Assembly: GCA_964348185.1 (NCBI GenBank)
Contig: CAYGBW010000066.1
Coordinates: 1-11,751 of the forward strand
DNA: 11,751 bases
Reading direction: 5' to 3'
DNA from: CAYGBW01 sp964348185
Lineage (GTDB): Bacteria > Desulfobacterota > BSN033 > WVXP01
The notes under the pieces are model-generated. The model saw nothing but the letters and a program-made list of their open reading frames with translations. It was not told the origin of the DNA and ran no database searches. This document shows positions 1 to 7,596 of this stretch, in pieces (within the stretch, counting starts at the first letter, position 1; each line of letters starts with the position of its first letter). A program made the translations under genes and the position numbers.

Positions 1-371
1 GTCGCCCATAGGCTCAGGGGAAGCGAAATAATGACGCAGAATACTGCCGACATCAAAACGAGTGAGAGCGTCACTTTCAGCCTGGTGGAAAATATCAATT
101 CAGCAACTGGAGCTTTGTAGCGGATTGACTTCCCGAGGCTCCCCCGTGCGAGCTGCCCGAGAAACAGGTAGAATTGCTCGTGCAGCGGCTCATTGAGACC
201 GAGGGTTTCTCTCAGTTGCTCGAGGCGCTCCTTGGTAGCCATGACACCAAGGATGTTCTTGGCAGGATCGCCAGGGATGAGATGAAGCATAAAGAATACG
301 ATAACCAACACGATGAAGAAAACAGGTATGATTTCGAGAAATCTCCTTAGAGCATAGCGTTCAAGAGACAT
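1..371 (-). CDS. DppB-type peptide ABC transporter permease, N-terminal part (cut by window edge)
   Basis: This is the first 123 codons of an inner-membrane permease for a peptide or nickel type ABC importer; the rest lies beyond the left edge. The ATG at 371-369 is preceded by AGAGGA about 7 nt upstream. The protein opens with a basic stretch and a hydrophobic segment (about residues 13-31), then the L-H-L-x-P-G-D-P motif (about 30-36) typical of the DppB/OppB N-terminal region. An amphipathic stretch with L-G-L-N-E-P-L follows (57-63), then a G-S-L-G-K-S segment (about 77-82), and a second membrane segment begins near residue 100. The family normally has about 300-340 residues and six membrane segments, so roughly 40% is visible. 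It follows the binding protein at 478-1992 after a 106-nt gap that holds a stem-loop, and it should be that protein's permease partner. It is a paralogue of the permease at 6591-7505, not a copy of it. The transported substrate is unknown. Confidence 0.93.
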   Translation of the reverse strand, partial: MSLERYALRRFLEIIPVFFIVLVIVFFMLHLIPGDPAKNILGVMATKERLEQLRETLGLNEPLHEQFYLFLGQLARGSLGKSIRYKAPVAELIFSTRLKVTLSLVLMSAVFCVIISLPLSLWA

Positions 372-411
372 GGACCATCCTCTGAGTTAAGCGTTTTTTC
401 CTCATAATACA

Positions 412-451
412 AACCGTGGTAACCCTGGGGTTTTCCACGATTACCACGGTT
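412..451 (-). promoter_or_regulatory. Intra-operon stem-loop between binding protein and permease genes
   Basis: This is a perfect 11-bp inverted repeat, AACCGTGGTAA (451-441) and TTACCACGGTT (422-412). In the minus-strand transcript the stem can continue after a symmetric 3x3 internal loop with TGG (437-435) pairing to CCA (428-426), closing a six-base loop. No run of T follows the stem, so it is not a standard Rho-independent terminator. It starts 27 nt after the stop codon of the binding-protein gene and lies 40 nt before the permease start. Hairpins at this position in other binding-protein operons, such as malE-malF, protect or partly terminate the message so that binding protein is made in excess over permease. 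That role here is inferred from position and structure. Confidence 0.6.
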
Positions 452-477
452 CAGTGGAGATGTTCATCTCCCTACCC

Positions 478-1992
478 TCACTTCAGCGAGACATGCTCCC
501 ACCGATAGAAATGGCTAGCCGGAAGAACGAAACCCTCCACGTTTGCCCGCATGCCTGTCGGAGAAGGGGGCATCATCAGAAAAAGCCAGACCGCATCCTC
601 GTGAGCTATCCGCTGGAGTTCATGGTAAATTCTCCTGCGCATGTCGTCATCCAGGACGGTTCGCCCCAATTCGGCCAGGAGTTCCACCGTGGGATTGCGA
701 TATTCAGTCCAGAAGGCTTGATTCCCCGAATGGACGATTCCGAAGTCTGTCAGCATATCATCATCACCTGAGTCACTCGTGTAGAAGTCCGTTCCCAGCT
801 CATATTGAAGGGTCAATACTCGCTCTGACCTTGTGCCCTCCTCAAGTTTCTGGATGGCAACTTCAATACCGATGTCCCTCAGGTTCTGCTGAACAATGGT
901 TGCGACGCTGACGGCTAAGGGGTCCCCAGCATTGCAGTCAAGGGTTGTCTTAAAACCCTTTTCGTACCCAGCCTCTTTCAGGAGCTGCCTGGCCTTTTCT
1001 GGATCGTAAGGGTATGGTTTGATCTGGTCATTGTAATACCGAATTCTTGGCAGGTAAGACGCCGCCAGCTCCCCATGCTTGAAAAGTACGGCGTCAATGA
1101 TCCCTTGCTTGTTCACGGCATAGTTTAGAGCTTGCCGGACCCTCACATCGTTGAATGGCTTGACAGTATGGTTCATTCTAATCATGTCGCTTCGCCATAT
1201 TCTATCGAGAGAGACTTTGAAATTAGGATCAGCCTCAAGAACGGCGATCTCACTCCACGGCACATAAACCGCCACGTCAACGCTTCCATCCCGAAGGGCG
1301 AGTGTCCTTGCGGCAGCATCGGGCATCACATAATAGATCAGTTTGTCTACCTTGGGTTGTCCCTTTCGCCAATAGTCCTCAAATCTTGAAAACCCAACCT
1401 CTTCGCCAGGCTTCCAATACTCAAATTTAAAAGGACCGGCTCCCACAGGTTTTCGTGCAAACTCTTCAGAACCACCAATTTCCTCGAAGTATTTCTTAGG
1501 AATAATGGCGGTATTGAACATGGACAGATTTGCAAGGATCGGCGCGTACGGGGCGTTCAATTCGACCCTGACAGTGTACCGGCCCACAGCGACAACGTCC
1601 TTGATCGGTTTGAACATATCGGAATAGGGACATTGCTCTGGGTCGCGGCTTCTGCTGAGAGAGAATACGACGTCCTCAGCGGTCACCTCGTCGCCATTGT
1701 GAAATTTCACCCCTCTGCGGAGATGGAAAGTGTAGGTTAGATGGTCATCGGAGATCTCCCATGACTCCGCCAAATCAGGCTCAATATGGGTGGAATCATC
1801 AGAGAGCCGGACCAGGTTATCCATGACGTTGTGGGACGCCCATATCGTCGGGTTCTCGACATTTGGGACTGGATCGAAGTTTCTCGGTTCCCCGAGCCAG
1901 GCCACTCTCAGCACAGTCTCTGCCGCTCCAAGTCCGGCCACCGTTATCAAAAACATCAAACTCAATAGAACTACAATAACCGGTTTTCTCAT
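478..1992 (-). CDS. Periplasmic peptide-type substrate-binding protein (SBP_bac_5 family), second system
   Basis: This 504-residue extracytoplasmic receptor belongs to the DppA/OppA/NikA family and captures ligand in the periplasm for an ABC importer. The ATG at 1992 has AGGAGG with an 8-nt spacer. Residues 1-24 form a Sec signal peptide (basic MRK, hydrophobic core, cleavage likely after L-G-A-A). There is no lipobox cysteine, so the protein is soluble. Family hallmarks include L-R-R-G-V-K-F-H-N-G (91-100), K-P-V-G-A-G-P-F-K-F (181-190), V-R-Q-A-L-N-Y-A (285-292) and Y-P-Y-D-P-E-K-A near 327-334. The segment T-S-D-S-G-D-D-D (405-412) aligns by eye with the T-G-D-N-G-D-P-D region of E. coli DppA. 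It keeps the Asp (D407) in the position that binds a peptide's free amino group, so a di- or oligopeptide ligand is plausible. Length is normal. Its permease gene follows at 371. It is clearly diverged from the receptor at 7597-9144 and serves a separate transporter. Confidence 0.95.
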   Translation of the reverse strand: MRKPVIVVLLSLMFLITVAGLGAAETVLRVAWLGEPRNFDPVPNVENPTIWASHNVMDNLVRLSDDSTHIEPDLAESWEISDDHLTYTFHLRRGVKFHNGDEVTAEDVVFSLSRSRDPEQCPYSDMFKPIKDVVAVGRYTVRVELNAPYAPILANLSMFNTAIIPKKYFEEIGGSEEFARKPVGAGPFKFEYWKPGEEVGFSRFEDYWRKGQPKVDKLIYYVMPDAAARTLALRDGSVDVAVYVPWSEIAVLEADPNFKVSLDRIWRSDMIRMNHTVKPFNDVRVRQALNYAVNKQGIIDAVLFKHGELAASYLPRIRYYNDQIKPYPYDPEKARQLLKEAGYEKGFKTTLDCNAGDPLAVSVATIVQQNLRDIGIEVAIQKLEEGTRSERVLTLQYELGTDFYTSDSGDDDMLTDFGIVHSGNQAFWTEYRNPTVELLAELGRTVLDDDMRRRIYHELQRIAHEDAVWLFLMMPPSPTGMRANVEGFVLPASHFYRWEHVSLK

Positions 1993-2274
1993 TTTGTTCC
2001 CCTCCTTTTTGTCAGATTAACAGACGTTAGTCTTCTCCAACTTGTTTATCACCCCCCTTCGATCAGGTTAGGCGATACCGCTCACTTCCTCTTGGGAAGC
2101 TCTCCAAGGGCAAGAAACTCAGGTCTCCATGAATGATCTTCTCTTTGACATCCATTGGTTTTGCAAGGGCCGTGTCGTCATTCTCACTTTTGCAGTAACG
2201 CCTTGATGAGATCCACCGCTAGGGGGGAGAAGTCACCCAATCACGGGATCTGCTCTGTCTCTAAGATCATAGGA
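1993..2274. other. Intergenic region upstream of the second peptide transporter operon
   Basis: These 282 bp lie between the DUF362 stop codon and the start of the second binding-protein gene. They contain no frame I would call a gene. The Shine-Dalgarno AGGAGG for the downstream gene is at 2001-2006. This is the longest gap in the window and the natural place for a promoter, but I find no convincing -10/-35 pair. Small features seen are a direct repeat of TTTTGCA (2159-2165 and 2188-2194), a short dyad CTTGG/CCAAG around 2091-2108, and a short AGAC/GTCT palindrome near 2021-2032. None is strong alone. No clear terminator follows the DUF362 gene, so read-through from the upstream operon is possible. 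Confidence 0.5.
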
Positions 2275-3699
2275 TTAATCGATTCTGAAAAAGGATTCAT
2301 CCAGCTCCACCTGTCCCTTGTACACTCTCATGAAAAGCTCCGGCAGTTTCTCAGTCCGCTCGAAGAGCTCAGGATCCACCTCGATTCCTGCCTGGTGGAA
2401 TGCCTTCACGACCGATCCTGGACGGGGCGGGCATCCCTTGACTGGGATCATCTCCTGGATATCGGGGTGATCCCTATTGGCCTGGTAGATGCACTTCCCT
2501 ATCAGGATGGTCTTCTTCTTTCCCGGTGTGGGCCGCATAACCTTACCGGTAAGGATCTCCACCTCATTCCAGGGGTCTCCTTTCCACGCCTGAGCAATGG
2601 CGGTGGGGATTATCATATTGAGAGCCCAGCAAGAGGTACACAGGGTGAGGTCATACTTACGGTAGGAAAGGCCTTTGACGCCACTGTTCTCCAACAGCTT
2701 GGGAAGGGTTCCGTCCTCGTTGTACGGAATGGCATATTTGTGAAGGGACACCACAGCCTCGAGCTTCTCTCCCAAAACTTCCACATCGAACAGATCGATG
2801 GGCCTCCCGCGATCCTTCGCCACATAGACCAAATGGGGGACCTCCATCGGATCGTACCCCAGGATCTTCGCCCCCACCATGTCGGCAGAAAGAAGATCCT
2901 GGGATGCAACCAGGATGTTGCTCCTCCTTATCCGCCCATCGAAACCCGGCCCCTGTTCATTTGTGTAGATCCCGTCCAAAAGGGTAAAAGAGCGAGGAAG
3001 CTTGTTGGGAAGCTTTGCGATCATATAGTTCAGGTCCCTTTTCAGGTTCACACTGTGGCATTTTTTCCGAGACTCCATATCGATCATCCCTTTGAGGTTC
3101 TTGATCCCAAGGCTGATCACCGTTTGGGCATGGGTCTTGAGAACAGGGATATTGACAACAAAGTCGCTGCACAGGATATCGGCATTGAGGTTGAGCCTCA
3201 CCCCTCCACCAAGATCGACCCTCTCGAAAGGCCGTTCCATGACGCTTATACACTTTACCCCGTACCGCTTCTTCAGGACGTTATAGCCGAGACTCTCGAA
3301 GGCACGATCAGGCGCCTCTCTGTCTTTGGGGTAGAACACCGGGCCCTCCCCGATGGTGATCTCATCTATCCCGTGTTCCTTGAGAAGGACAACCATATCC
3401 TCGACAACGCGAGATGTCGTGATCACCCCCCATTTGGGAAGGGCGGTAGGGGAAACTCCCCTCCAAAAGACGACGTTGGGCTTAATAAAAACCCTTGCCT
3501 TTGTGGGCAGATGGTCGAGGCCGTGGGCGAGATCAACGGCCCTTCGGACCGATTCCAGGGGTGTCTCGTAACGGACGATGGCGACAATCGATTTATTCAT
3601 GAAGAATTGTCCCTGCTCTTCGATCCCCTTTTTCGTCTCATGCTTGAGTTTCTCTATATCCCAGCCTTCGACTTGAAGTTCTCTTTCAGGGGCTCCCAT
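2275..3699 (-). CDS. DUF362 domain protein with a C-terminal cysteine-rich (possible Fe-S) region
   Basis: This is a 474-residue protein of unknown function. Residues about 36-310 match the DUF362 family: V-F-I-K-P-N-V-V (70-77) with a following T-T-S-R-V-V-E-D-M helix (94-102), I-T-I-G-E-G-P (114-120), and V-V-N-I-P-V-L-K-T-H (181-190) with G-I-K-N-L-K-G (198-204). Many DUF362 proteins carry ferredoxin-like CxxCxxC motifs. This one instead has C354-x2-C357, then G-K-C403, then G-C423-P-P-R-P. That order and the GCPPRP box resemble the proximal [4Fe-4S] site of NuoB and the [NiFe]-hydrogenase small subunit. Further cysteines are C150, C177 and C214. There is no signal peptide or membrane segment, so it is probably cytoplasmic. 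It is the last gene of the D-aminoacylase/transporter operon, 49 nt after the second ATPase gene. The start is uncertain: the ATG at 3699 has only a weak GAG upstream, and an internal ATG at 3600 (codon 34) sits closer to the conserved domain. A redox or ligase-like role is speculation. Confidence 0.85.
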   Translation of the reverse strand: MGAPERELQVEGWDIEKLKHETKKGIEEQGQFFMNKSIVAIVRYETPLESVRRAVDLAHGLDHLPTKARVFIKPNVVFWRGVSPTALPKWGVITTSRVVEDMVVLLKEHGIDEITIGEGPVFYPKDREAPDRAFESLGYNVLKKRYGVKCISVMERPFERVDLGGGVRLNLNADILCSDFVVNIPVLKTHAQTVISLGIKNLKGMIDMESRKKCHSVNLKRDLNYMIAKLPNKLPRSFTLLDGIYTNEQGPGFDGRIRRSNILVASQDLLSADMVGAKILGYDPMEVPHLVYVAKDRGRPIDLFDVEVLGEKLEAVVSLHKYAIPYNEDGTLPKLLENSGVKGLSYRKYDLTLCTSCWALNMIIPTAIAQAWKGDPWNEVEILTGKVMRPTPGKKKTILIGKCIYQANRDHPDIQEMIPVKGCPPRPGSVVKAFHQAGIEVDPELFERTEKLPELFMRVYKGQVELDESFFRID

Positions 3700-3748
3700 C
3701 TGAGCTCGGGTTACTAGCCTTTTGCATCTCGTCCTTGTTCTGTCGTCA

Positions 3749-4705
3749 TCATATCCGATGACAGGCGACCCAATGCCCCGGATCTATCTCCTGGAGTTCC
3801 GGAGTGTCTTTACTACATAGGTCCTTCTTGTCGGGGCATCTGGGGTGGAAATGACACCCTGAGGGCGGGCTGATTGCAGAAGGAACTTCTCCCTCTAATA
3901 AAATGCGATTCCTTTTGAGGAGCGGATCGGCGGCAGGAATCGCGGAAATGAGAGCCCTCGTATAGGGATGCTTGTGATTGTCATAGAGTTCGTGGTCGGC
4001 TGCCACTTCCATGATTCTCCCGAGGTACATGACGGCAATTCGATCGCAGACGTGCTCTACCACCCCGAGATCATGAGATACAAAGATGTAAGATAGTCTA
4101 AAGTCTTCTCTCAAGTCGTCGAGCAGATTGATAATTTGCGCTTGAATGGATACATCCAATGCTGAGACAGGTTCGTCTGCTAGGATCAGTTTGGGGTTGA
4201 GGATCAATGCCCTCGCGATTCCTATCCTCTGACGCTGCCCTCCACTGAACTCGTGAGGGTATCGCCACATGTATTCGGGTCTGAGCCCCACCTTTTCCAG
4301 GATATCAGCCACCCTGTCCCGCTTCGCGTGACCCGTCGCAATCCCGTGAACTTCAAGGGGAGATCCAACGATGTCCTCAACGCGCTTCCTGGGGTTGAGG
4401 GAGGAATAAGGGTCCTGGAATATGATCTGCATCTCCCTCCGAAATAGGCGCATCCTCTCCGGTTCGACTTGGCGAAGGTCTGTTCCCTTGAAGACGATTT
4501 CACCCTCATCCGGTTCAATCAGTCTCAAAATCAACTTGCACGCAGTCGACTTGCCGCAGCCGCTCTCTCCTACGAGGCCCAGGGCTTCGTTTTCACCAAG
4601 GTGAAACGATATCCGATCCACAGCCTGAAGATAGGCCTTCCTTGAAAACAGTCTCTGGCCGACGGGAAATCTTTTGGACAATCTCCGAATTTCAAGCAAC
4701 GCCAT
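3749..4705 (-). CDS. dppF: Peptide ABC transporter ATP-binding protein, DppF/OppF type
   Basis: This is one of the two ATPase subunits that drive the peptide-type importer encoded just upstream; it acts on the cytoplasmic face of the membrane. In the 318-residue form the Walker A G-E-S-G-C-G-K-S is at 46-53, the signature F-S-G-G-Q at 153-157, Walker B L-I-L-A-D-E-P at 173-179 and the H-loop His at 211. The C-terminal oligopeptide/dipeptide domain is present (H-P-Y-T-R-A-L, 246-252), with cysteines at 284, 290, 297 and 315 spaced like those of the DppD partner. I chose the ATG at 4705, 8 nt after the dppD stop. The longer frame starts at TTG 4732 inside dppD with no ribosome-binding site and adds only nine residues before the conserved start. 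The dpp name reflects family and gene order, not a proven substrate. Confidence 0.94.
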   Translation of the reverse strand: MALLEIRRLSKRFPVGQRLFSRKAYLQAVDRISFHLGENEALGLVGESGCGKSTACKLILRLIEPDEGEIVFKGTDLRQVEPERMRLFRREMQIIFQDPYSSLNPRKRVEDIVGSPLEVHGIATGHAKRDRVADILEKVGLRPEYMWRYPHEFSGGQRQRIGIARALILNPKLILADEPVSALDVSIQAQIINLLDDLREDFRLSYIFVSHDLGVVEHVCDRIAVMYLGRIMEVAADHELYDNHKHPYTRALISAIPAADPLLKRNRILLEGEVPSAISPPSGCHFHPRCPDKKDLCSKDTPELQEIDPGHWVACHRI

Positions 4706-4713
4706 GAAAGATC

Positions 4714-5691
4714 TCAATGATACTGCCAGCAACGGGCTATATGATCCTCTTCAACCACGGTGAGCGGTGGCTGTTCGTGCTTACAAATAGACTGAGGGGT
4801 ATTGCACCGGGGAAAGAAGGCACATCCTTTTGGAAGATGCAGAAGGCTTGGAACCAAACCGGGAATCTCTTTGAGCCTTCTCTTTCCCAGCCTCGATTTC
4901 GTTCCGATACTGGGTACTGACATTAACAGACCTTGACTGTACGGATGAACCGGATTCTTAAAGATATCAACGACGCTGCCGACCTCAACGATCTGTCCCG
5001 CATACATGACGATGACCCGCTGCGTGGTCTCCGCAACCAATCCCAGATTATGGGTAATCAAAATGACAGCCATTCCGATCTCCTCTTTTAGCTGAAGCAT
5101 CAGATCCAAAATCTGGGCCTGAATTGTAACGTCCAAAGCCGTCGTCGGTTCATCTGCGATCAACAGTTTCGGATGGCAGGAGAGGGCCATCGCAATCATC
5201 ACCCTTTGCCTCATCCCACCACTGAGTCGATGGGGATAATCACGCACCCTTTTGTCAGGTTCCGAGATGCCCACCAGTTTCAACATTTCAATCGATCTTT
5301 CCAGAGCTTCTCTGCTTTGCAACCCTTGATGCTCGATGAAACTTTCGGAAATTTGATTTCCGATCGTGTAGACAGGGTTGAGCGAGGTCATTGGCTCTTG
5401 AAAAATCATGGAGATCTGATTTCCTCGAATCCGACGCAGGTCGGTTTCTGACAGTCTTAGCAACTCGTCACCTTCAAACCATACCTTCCCATCGGCAATC
5501 TTTCCCGGAGGCTCTGGGATGAGGCGGAGTATGGAAAGGACGGAAACACTTTTCCCACATCCCGACTCACCCACGATCCCGAGAATCTCTCCTTTGTACA
5601 CCTCGTAGCTGACCCCATTGACGGCCCGAACCATGCCCTCCGGAGTCTGAAAGAAAGTCGACAGATTCTCGATGTGGAGGAGGCGATCCAT
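4714..5691 (-). CDS. dppD: Peptide ABC transporter ATP-binding protein, DppD/OppD type
   Basis: This is the other ATPase subunit of the peptide-type importer and forms a heterodimer with the DppF-type protein encoded next. In the 325-residue form Walker A G-E-S-G-C-G-K-S is at 41-48, Q-loop Q98, signature L-S-G-G-M at 156-160, Walker B L-L-I-A-D-E-P at 176-182 and H-loop His 214. The C-terminal extension has H-P-Y-S-Q-G-L (249-255) followed by C290-x5-C296-x6-C303-x17-C321. In a mycobacterial OppD this kind of cysteine set has been reported to hold a [4Fe-4S] cluster. The ATG at 5691 starts one base after the dppC stop and has a GAGAGAG stretch about 7 nt upstream. The longer frame begins with TTG at 5706 and is less likely. 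Translational coupling to dppC is expected from the spacing. Confidence 0.94.
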   Translation of the reverse strand: MDRLLHIENLSTFFQTPEGMVRAVNGVSYEVYKGEILGIVGESGCGKSVSVLSILRLIPEPPGKIADGKVWFEGDELLRLSETDLRRIRGNQISMIFQEPMTSLNPVYTIGNQISESFIEHQGLQSREALERSIEMLKLVGISEPDKRVRDYPHRLSGGMRQRVMIAMALSCHPKLLIADEPTTALDVTIQAQILDLMLQLKEEIGMAVILITHNLGLVAETTQRVIVMYAGQIVEVGSVVDIFKNPVHPYSQGLLMSVPSIGTKSRLGKRRLKEIPGLVPSLLHLPKGCAFFPRCNTPQSICKHEQPPLTVVEEDHIARCWQYH

Positions 5692-5692
5692 G

Positions 5693-6601
5693 TCAGTCTC
5701 TCTCAAGATTAGAGGACAAAAACTGATACCTCAGATGAGGGTCAAAAAAATCCCTTATCCCGTCACCCATGAGGCTGATTCCCAGGGTCGCGATAAAGAT
5801 CGCCAACCCGGGAAATGTAGCCAGCCACCAAGCCGTCAACATATAGACACGCGAATCTCCCAGCATCCCCCCCCAGGAGGGAGTCGGGGGCTGGACACCC
5901 AACCCAAGGAAGCTCAGGAAAGCCTCCAGAATGATGAATCGGGCAACCTGTAGACTCGATAAAACGAGGACGCTGTTCAGTATATTCGGGAAGATCTGAG
6001 AGAAGAGGATTCGATTGTTTTTCATCCCCATTGCTCTGGCTGCCTCAACAAAATCCAACTCTTTCCATTTCAGAACCTCAGCCCGAACCACCCGAGTGTA
6101 GACAGGCCACGATGTGAGACCCAGGACGACGAGCATATTCTGGAAACTCGGCCCGACTACGGCAATCACCGCCAGGGCTAACAGAACAAAAGGAAATGTG
6201 AGCATGATATTGACCATGCTGGAGATAATCCAATCCACGATCTTCCCGTAGTAACCTGAGATCAACCCAAAGAAGACCCCGATGGTCACCGAAATGATAA
6301 CCGAGGCAAATCCTACCACCAGAGAGACCCGCGATCCAAATATGATTCGGGTCAGAAGGTCGCGTCCCACGTGGTCGGTTCCCAAGATATGGTCCCTGCT
6401 TCCTCCCTCTTTCCAGAAGGGTGGCATAAGCCTCTTTGTAATGTCTCCCTCATAGGGGTTGTGGGGAGCGATGAAAGCCGCAAAGATGGCCACAGAACAG
6501 GCAAAGACGACAATCAGTGAGCCCAGAGTCCCCATCCGTAACTTCCAGAGGATATGCAACACCCGATATAGTTGGACAGAGGTTCTCTTCTCAGAATTCA
6601 T
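5693..6601 (-). CDS. dppC: Peptide ABC transporter permease, DppC/OppC type
   Basis: This is the second inner-membrane permease subunit, expected to form the translocation channel with the DppB-type protein. In the 302-residue form a cytoplasmic N-terminus leads to a first membrane segment (about 25-45) and the family motif L-G-T-D-H-V-G-R-D-L-L-T-R-I-I-F-G-S-R (73-91). Several more hydrophobic segments follow, with the EAA loop D-F-V-E-A-A-R-A-M-G (183-192) that contacts the ATPase. The end D-G-I-R-D-F-F-D-P-H-L-R is typical of DppC. I chose the ATG at 6601, which overlaps the dppB stop by 11 bases. The longest frame starts at TTG 6649, 59 bases inside dppB, and would add sixteen residues before the conserved region; an ATG one codon later (6646) is also possible. 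The overlap points to translational coupling with dppB. Confidence 0.94.
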   Translation of the reverse strand: MNSEKRTSVQLYRVLHILWKLRMGTLGSLIVVFACSVAIFAAFIAPHNPYEGDITKRLMPPFWKEGGSRDHILGTDHVGRDLLTRIIFGSRVSLVVGFASVIISVTIGVFFGLISGYYGKIVDWIISSMVNIMLTFPFVLLALAVIAVVGPSFQNMLVVLGLTSWPVYTRVVRAEVLKWKELDFVEAARAMGMKNNRILFSQIFPNILNSVLVLSSLQVARFIILEAFLSFLGLGVQPPTPSWGGMLGDSRVYMLTAWWLATFPGLAIFIATLGISLMGDGIRDFFDPHLRYQFLSSNLERD

Positions 6602-7505
6602 GAACGCGGTCTCGTATCCTCGGGTCGATGATGGTAACGACCGCATCAACCAACCAGTTTACCGAAATGATAAAGAGGGCCAACATAACAAGGGATGCCT
6701 GGACAACGGGGAAATCATAGGTTCGAATCGCATTCAACAAAAGGCTTGCCACCCCCGGCCACGAAAAGACCATCTCCGTAACCACGGCCGCCCCCACCAT
6801 GAATCCAAACTGCATCCCCACGAGTGTCACCACAGGAATGAGAGCGTTTCTGAATGCATGTTTCACGACAACCTTCCTTCCAGAGAGACCTTTTGCCCTT
6901 GCCGTACGAATGTAGTCCTGGGACAGGATATCAAGCATTCCCGACCGGGTTAATCGCATGGTTTGCGGAGCCATCCAGACCCCCATACTCACACTTGGCA
7001 AAACCAGGTGCTTCCATGTTCCATAGCCAGAGACCGGAAGCCAGCCAAGCCATATACAAAAAACGATCATCATCATGATCGCAAACCAGAACAGAGGCAT
7101 AGCCTGTCCCATCACGGCGACGGATGTGCAGAGATTGTCTATGAGGGTATGGTTTTTTAGGGCCGAGATGATCCCCAGGGGGATGGCAATGATCATGGCA
7201 ACGGAAAAACCACACCAAACCAAAAGCAAAGAGGCCGGAAACCTCTCCAAGACGAGAGAGATTGCCGGGACCTCAAGAAACAGGGAGGTCCCGAAATCTC
7301 CTCTCACAGCATTTTTCAAAAACGTGAGGTACTGAATGATGATAGGCCTGTCGAAACCCATCTTGTGGCGGAACAACGCGATTTCTTCTTCCGGTGCGTC
7401 CAGGGGAAGCATCACCGTTACCGGATCACCGGTCAGGTGAAGGAGGACAAAGGAAATGAAAGAGATTCCGAGGCAGATGACAATGATCTGGCCCAGCCGT
7501 CTCAT
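6591..7505 (-). CDS. dppB: Peptide ABC transporter permease, DppB/OppB type
   Basis: This 304-residue inner-membrane channel subunit belongs to the importer encoded with the receptor at 7597-9144. The ATG at 7505 has a strong AGGAGG (7514-7519) with an 8-nt spacer. The N-terminal membrane segment (about 5-24) is followed by L-H-L-T-G-D-P (22-28). The motif G-D-F-G-T-S-L (69-75) precedes the transmembrane core, and the EAA loop D-Y-I-R-T-A-R-A-K-G-L (197-207) is the coupling site for the ATPase. The length is slightly short for DppB (usually about 305-340), mainly because the periplasmic loops are compact. Six membrane segments are expected. The substrate is unproven; the family also serves nickel, glutathione and oligopeptides. 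Confidence 0.95.
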   Translation of the reverse strand: MRRLGQIIVICLGISFISFVLLHLTGDPVTVMLPLDAPEEEIALFRHKMGFDRPIIIQYLTFLKNAVRGDFGTSLFLEVPAISLVLERFPASLLLVWCGFSVAMIIAIPLGIISALKNHTLIDNLCTSVAVMGQAMPLFWFAIMMMIVFCIWLGWLPVSGYGTWKHLVLPSVSMGVWMAPQTMRLTRSGMLDILSQDYIRTARAKGLSGRKVVVKHAFRNALIPVVTLVGMQFGFMVGAAVVTEMVFSWPGVASLLLNAIRTYDFPVVQASLVMLALFIISVNWLVDAVVTIIDPRIRDRVHEF

Positions 7506-7596
7506 CTCGTTCGCCTCCTTGGCGACGAAGTAACGGAGAAGACGTTGGGAGTATTCACAGGAGTCTTCCGGATCAAGGGTTCTAGGGTGGTGGCCC

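Noticed and set aside
2063..2155. A 30-codon minus-strand frame in the gap before the second binding-protein gene.
   Set aside because: No ribosome-binding site precedes its ATG, there is no recognisable motif, and a frame this short is expected by chance.
1993..2274. A sigma-54 type promoter around the GGCCCTTGC stretch upstream of the second binding-protein gene.
   Set aside because: The spacing between GG and GC is about half of the fixed distance required for the -24/-12 elements.
2155..3717. A long plus-strand open frame of 520 codons covering the DUF362 gene.
   Set aside because: It is exactly antisense to a gene with clear family motifs, shows no recognisable domain, and has no Shine-Dalgarno at its start. 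It is best explained as a shadow frame with few antisense stops.
7538..7568. A short inverted repeat (GAAGAC/GTCTTC) between the first binding-protein gene and dppB.
   Set aside because: Only six perfect pairs with a loop of about 19 nt. It sits where a processing hairpin would, but is too weak to call alone.
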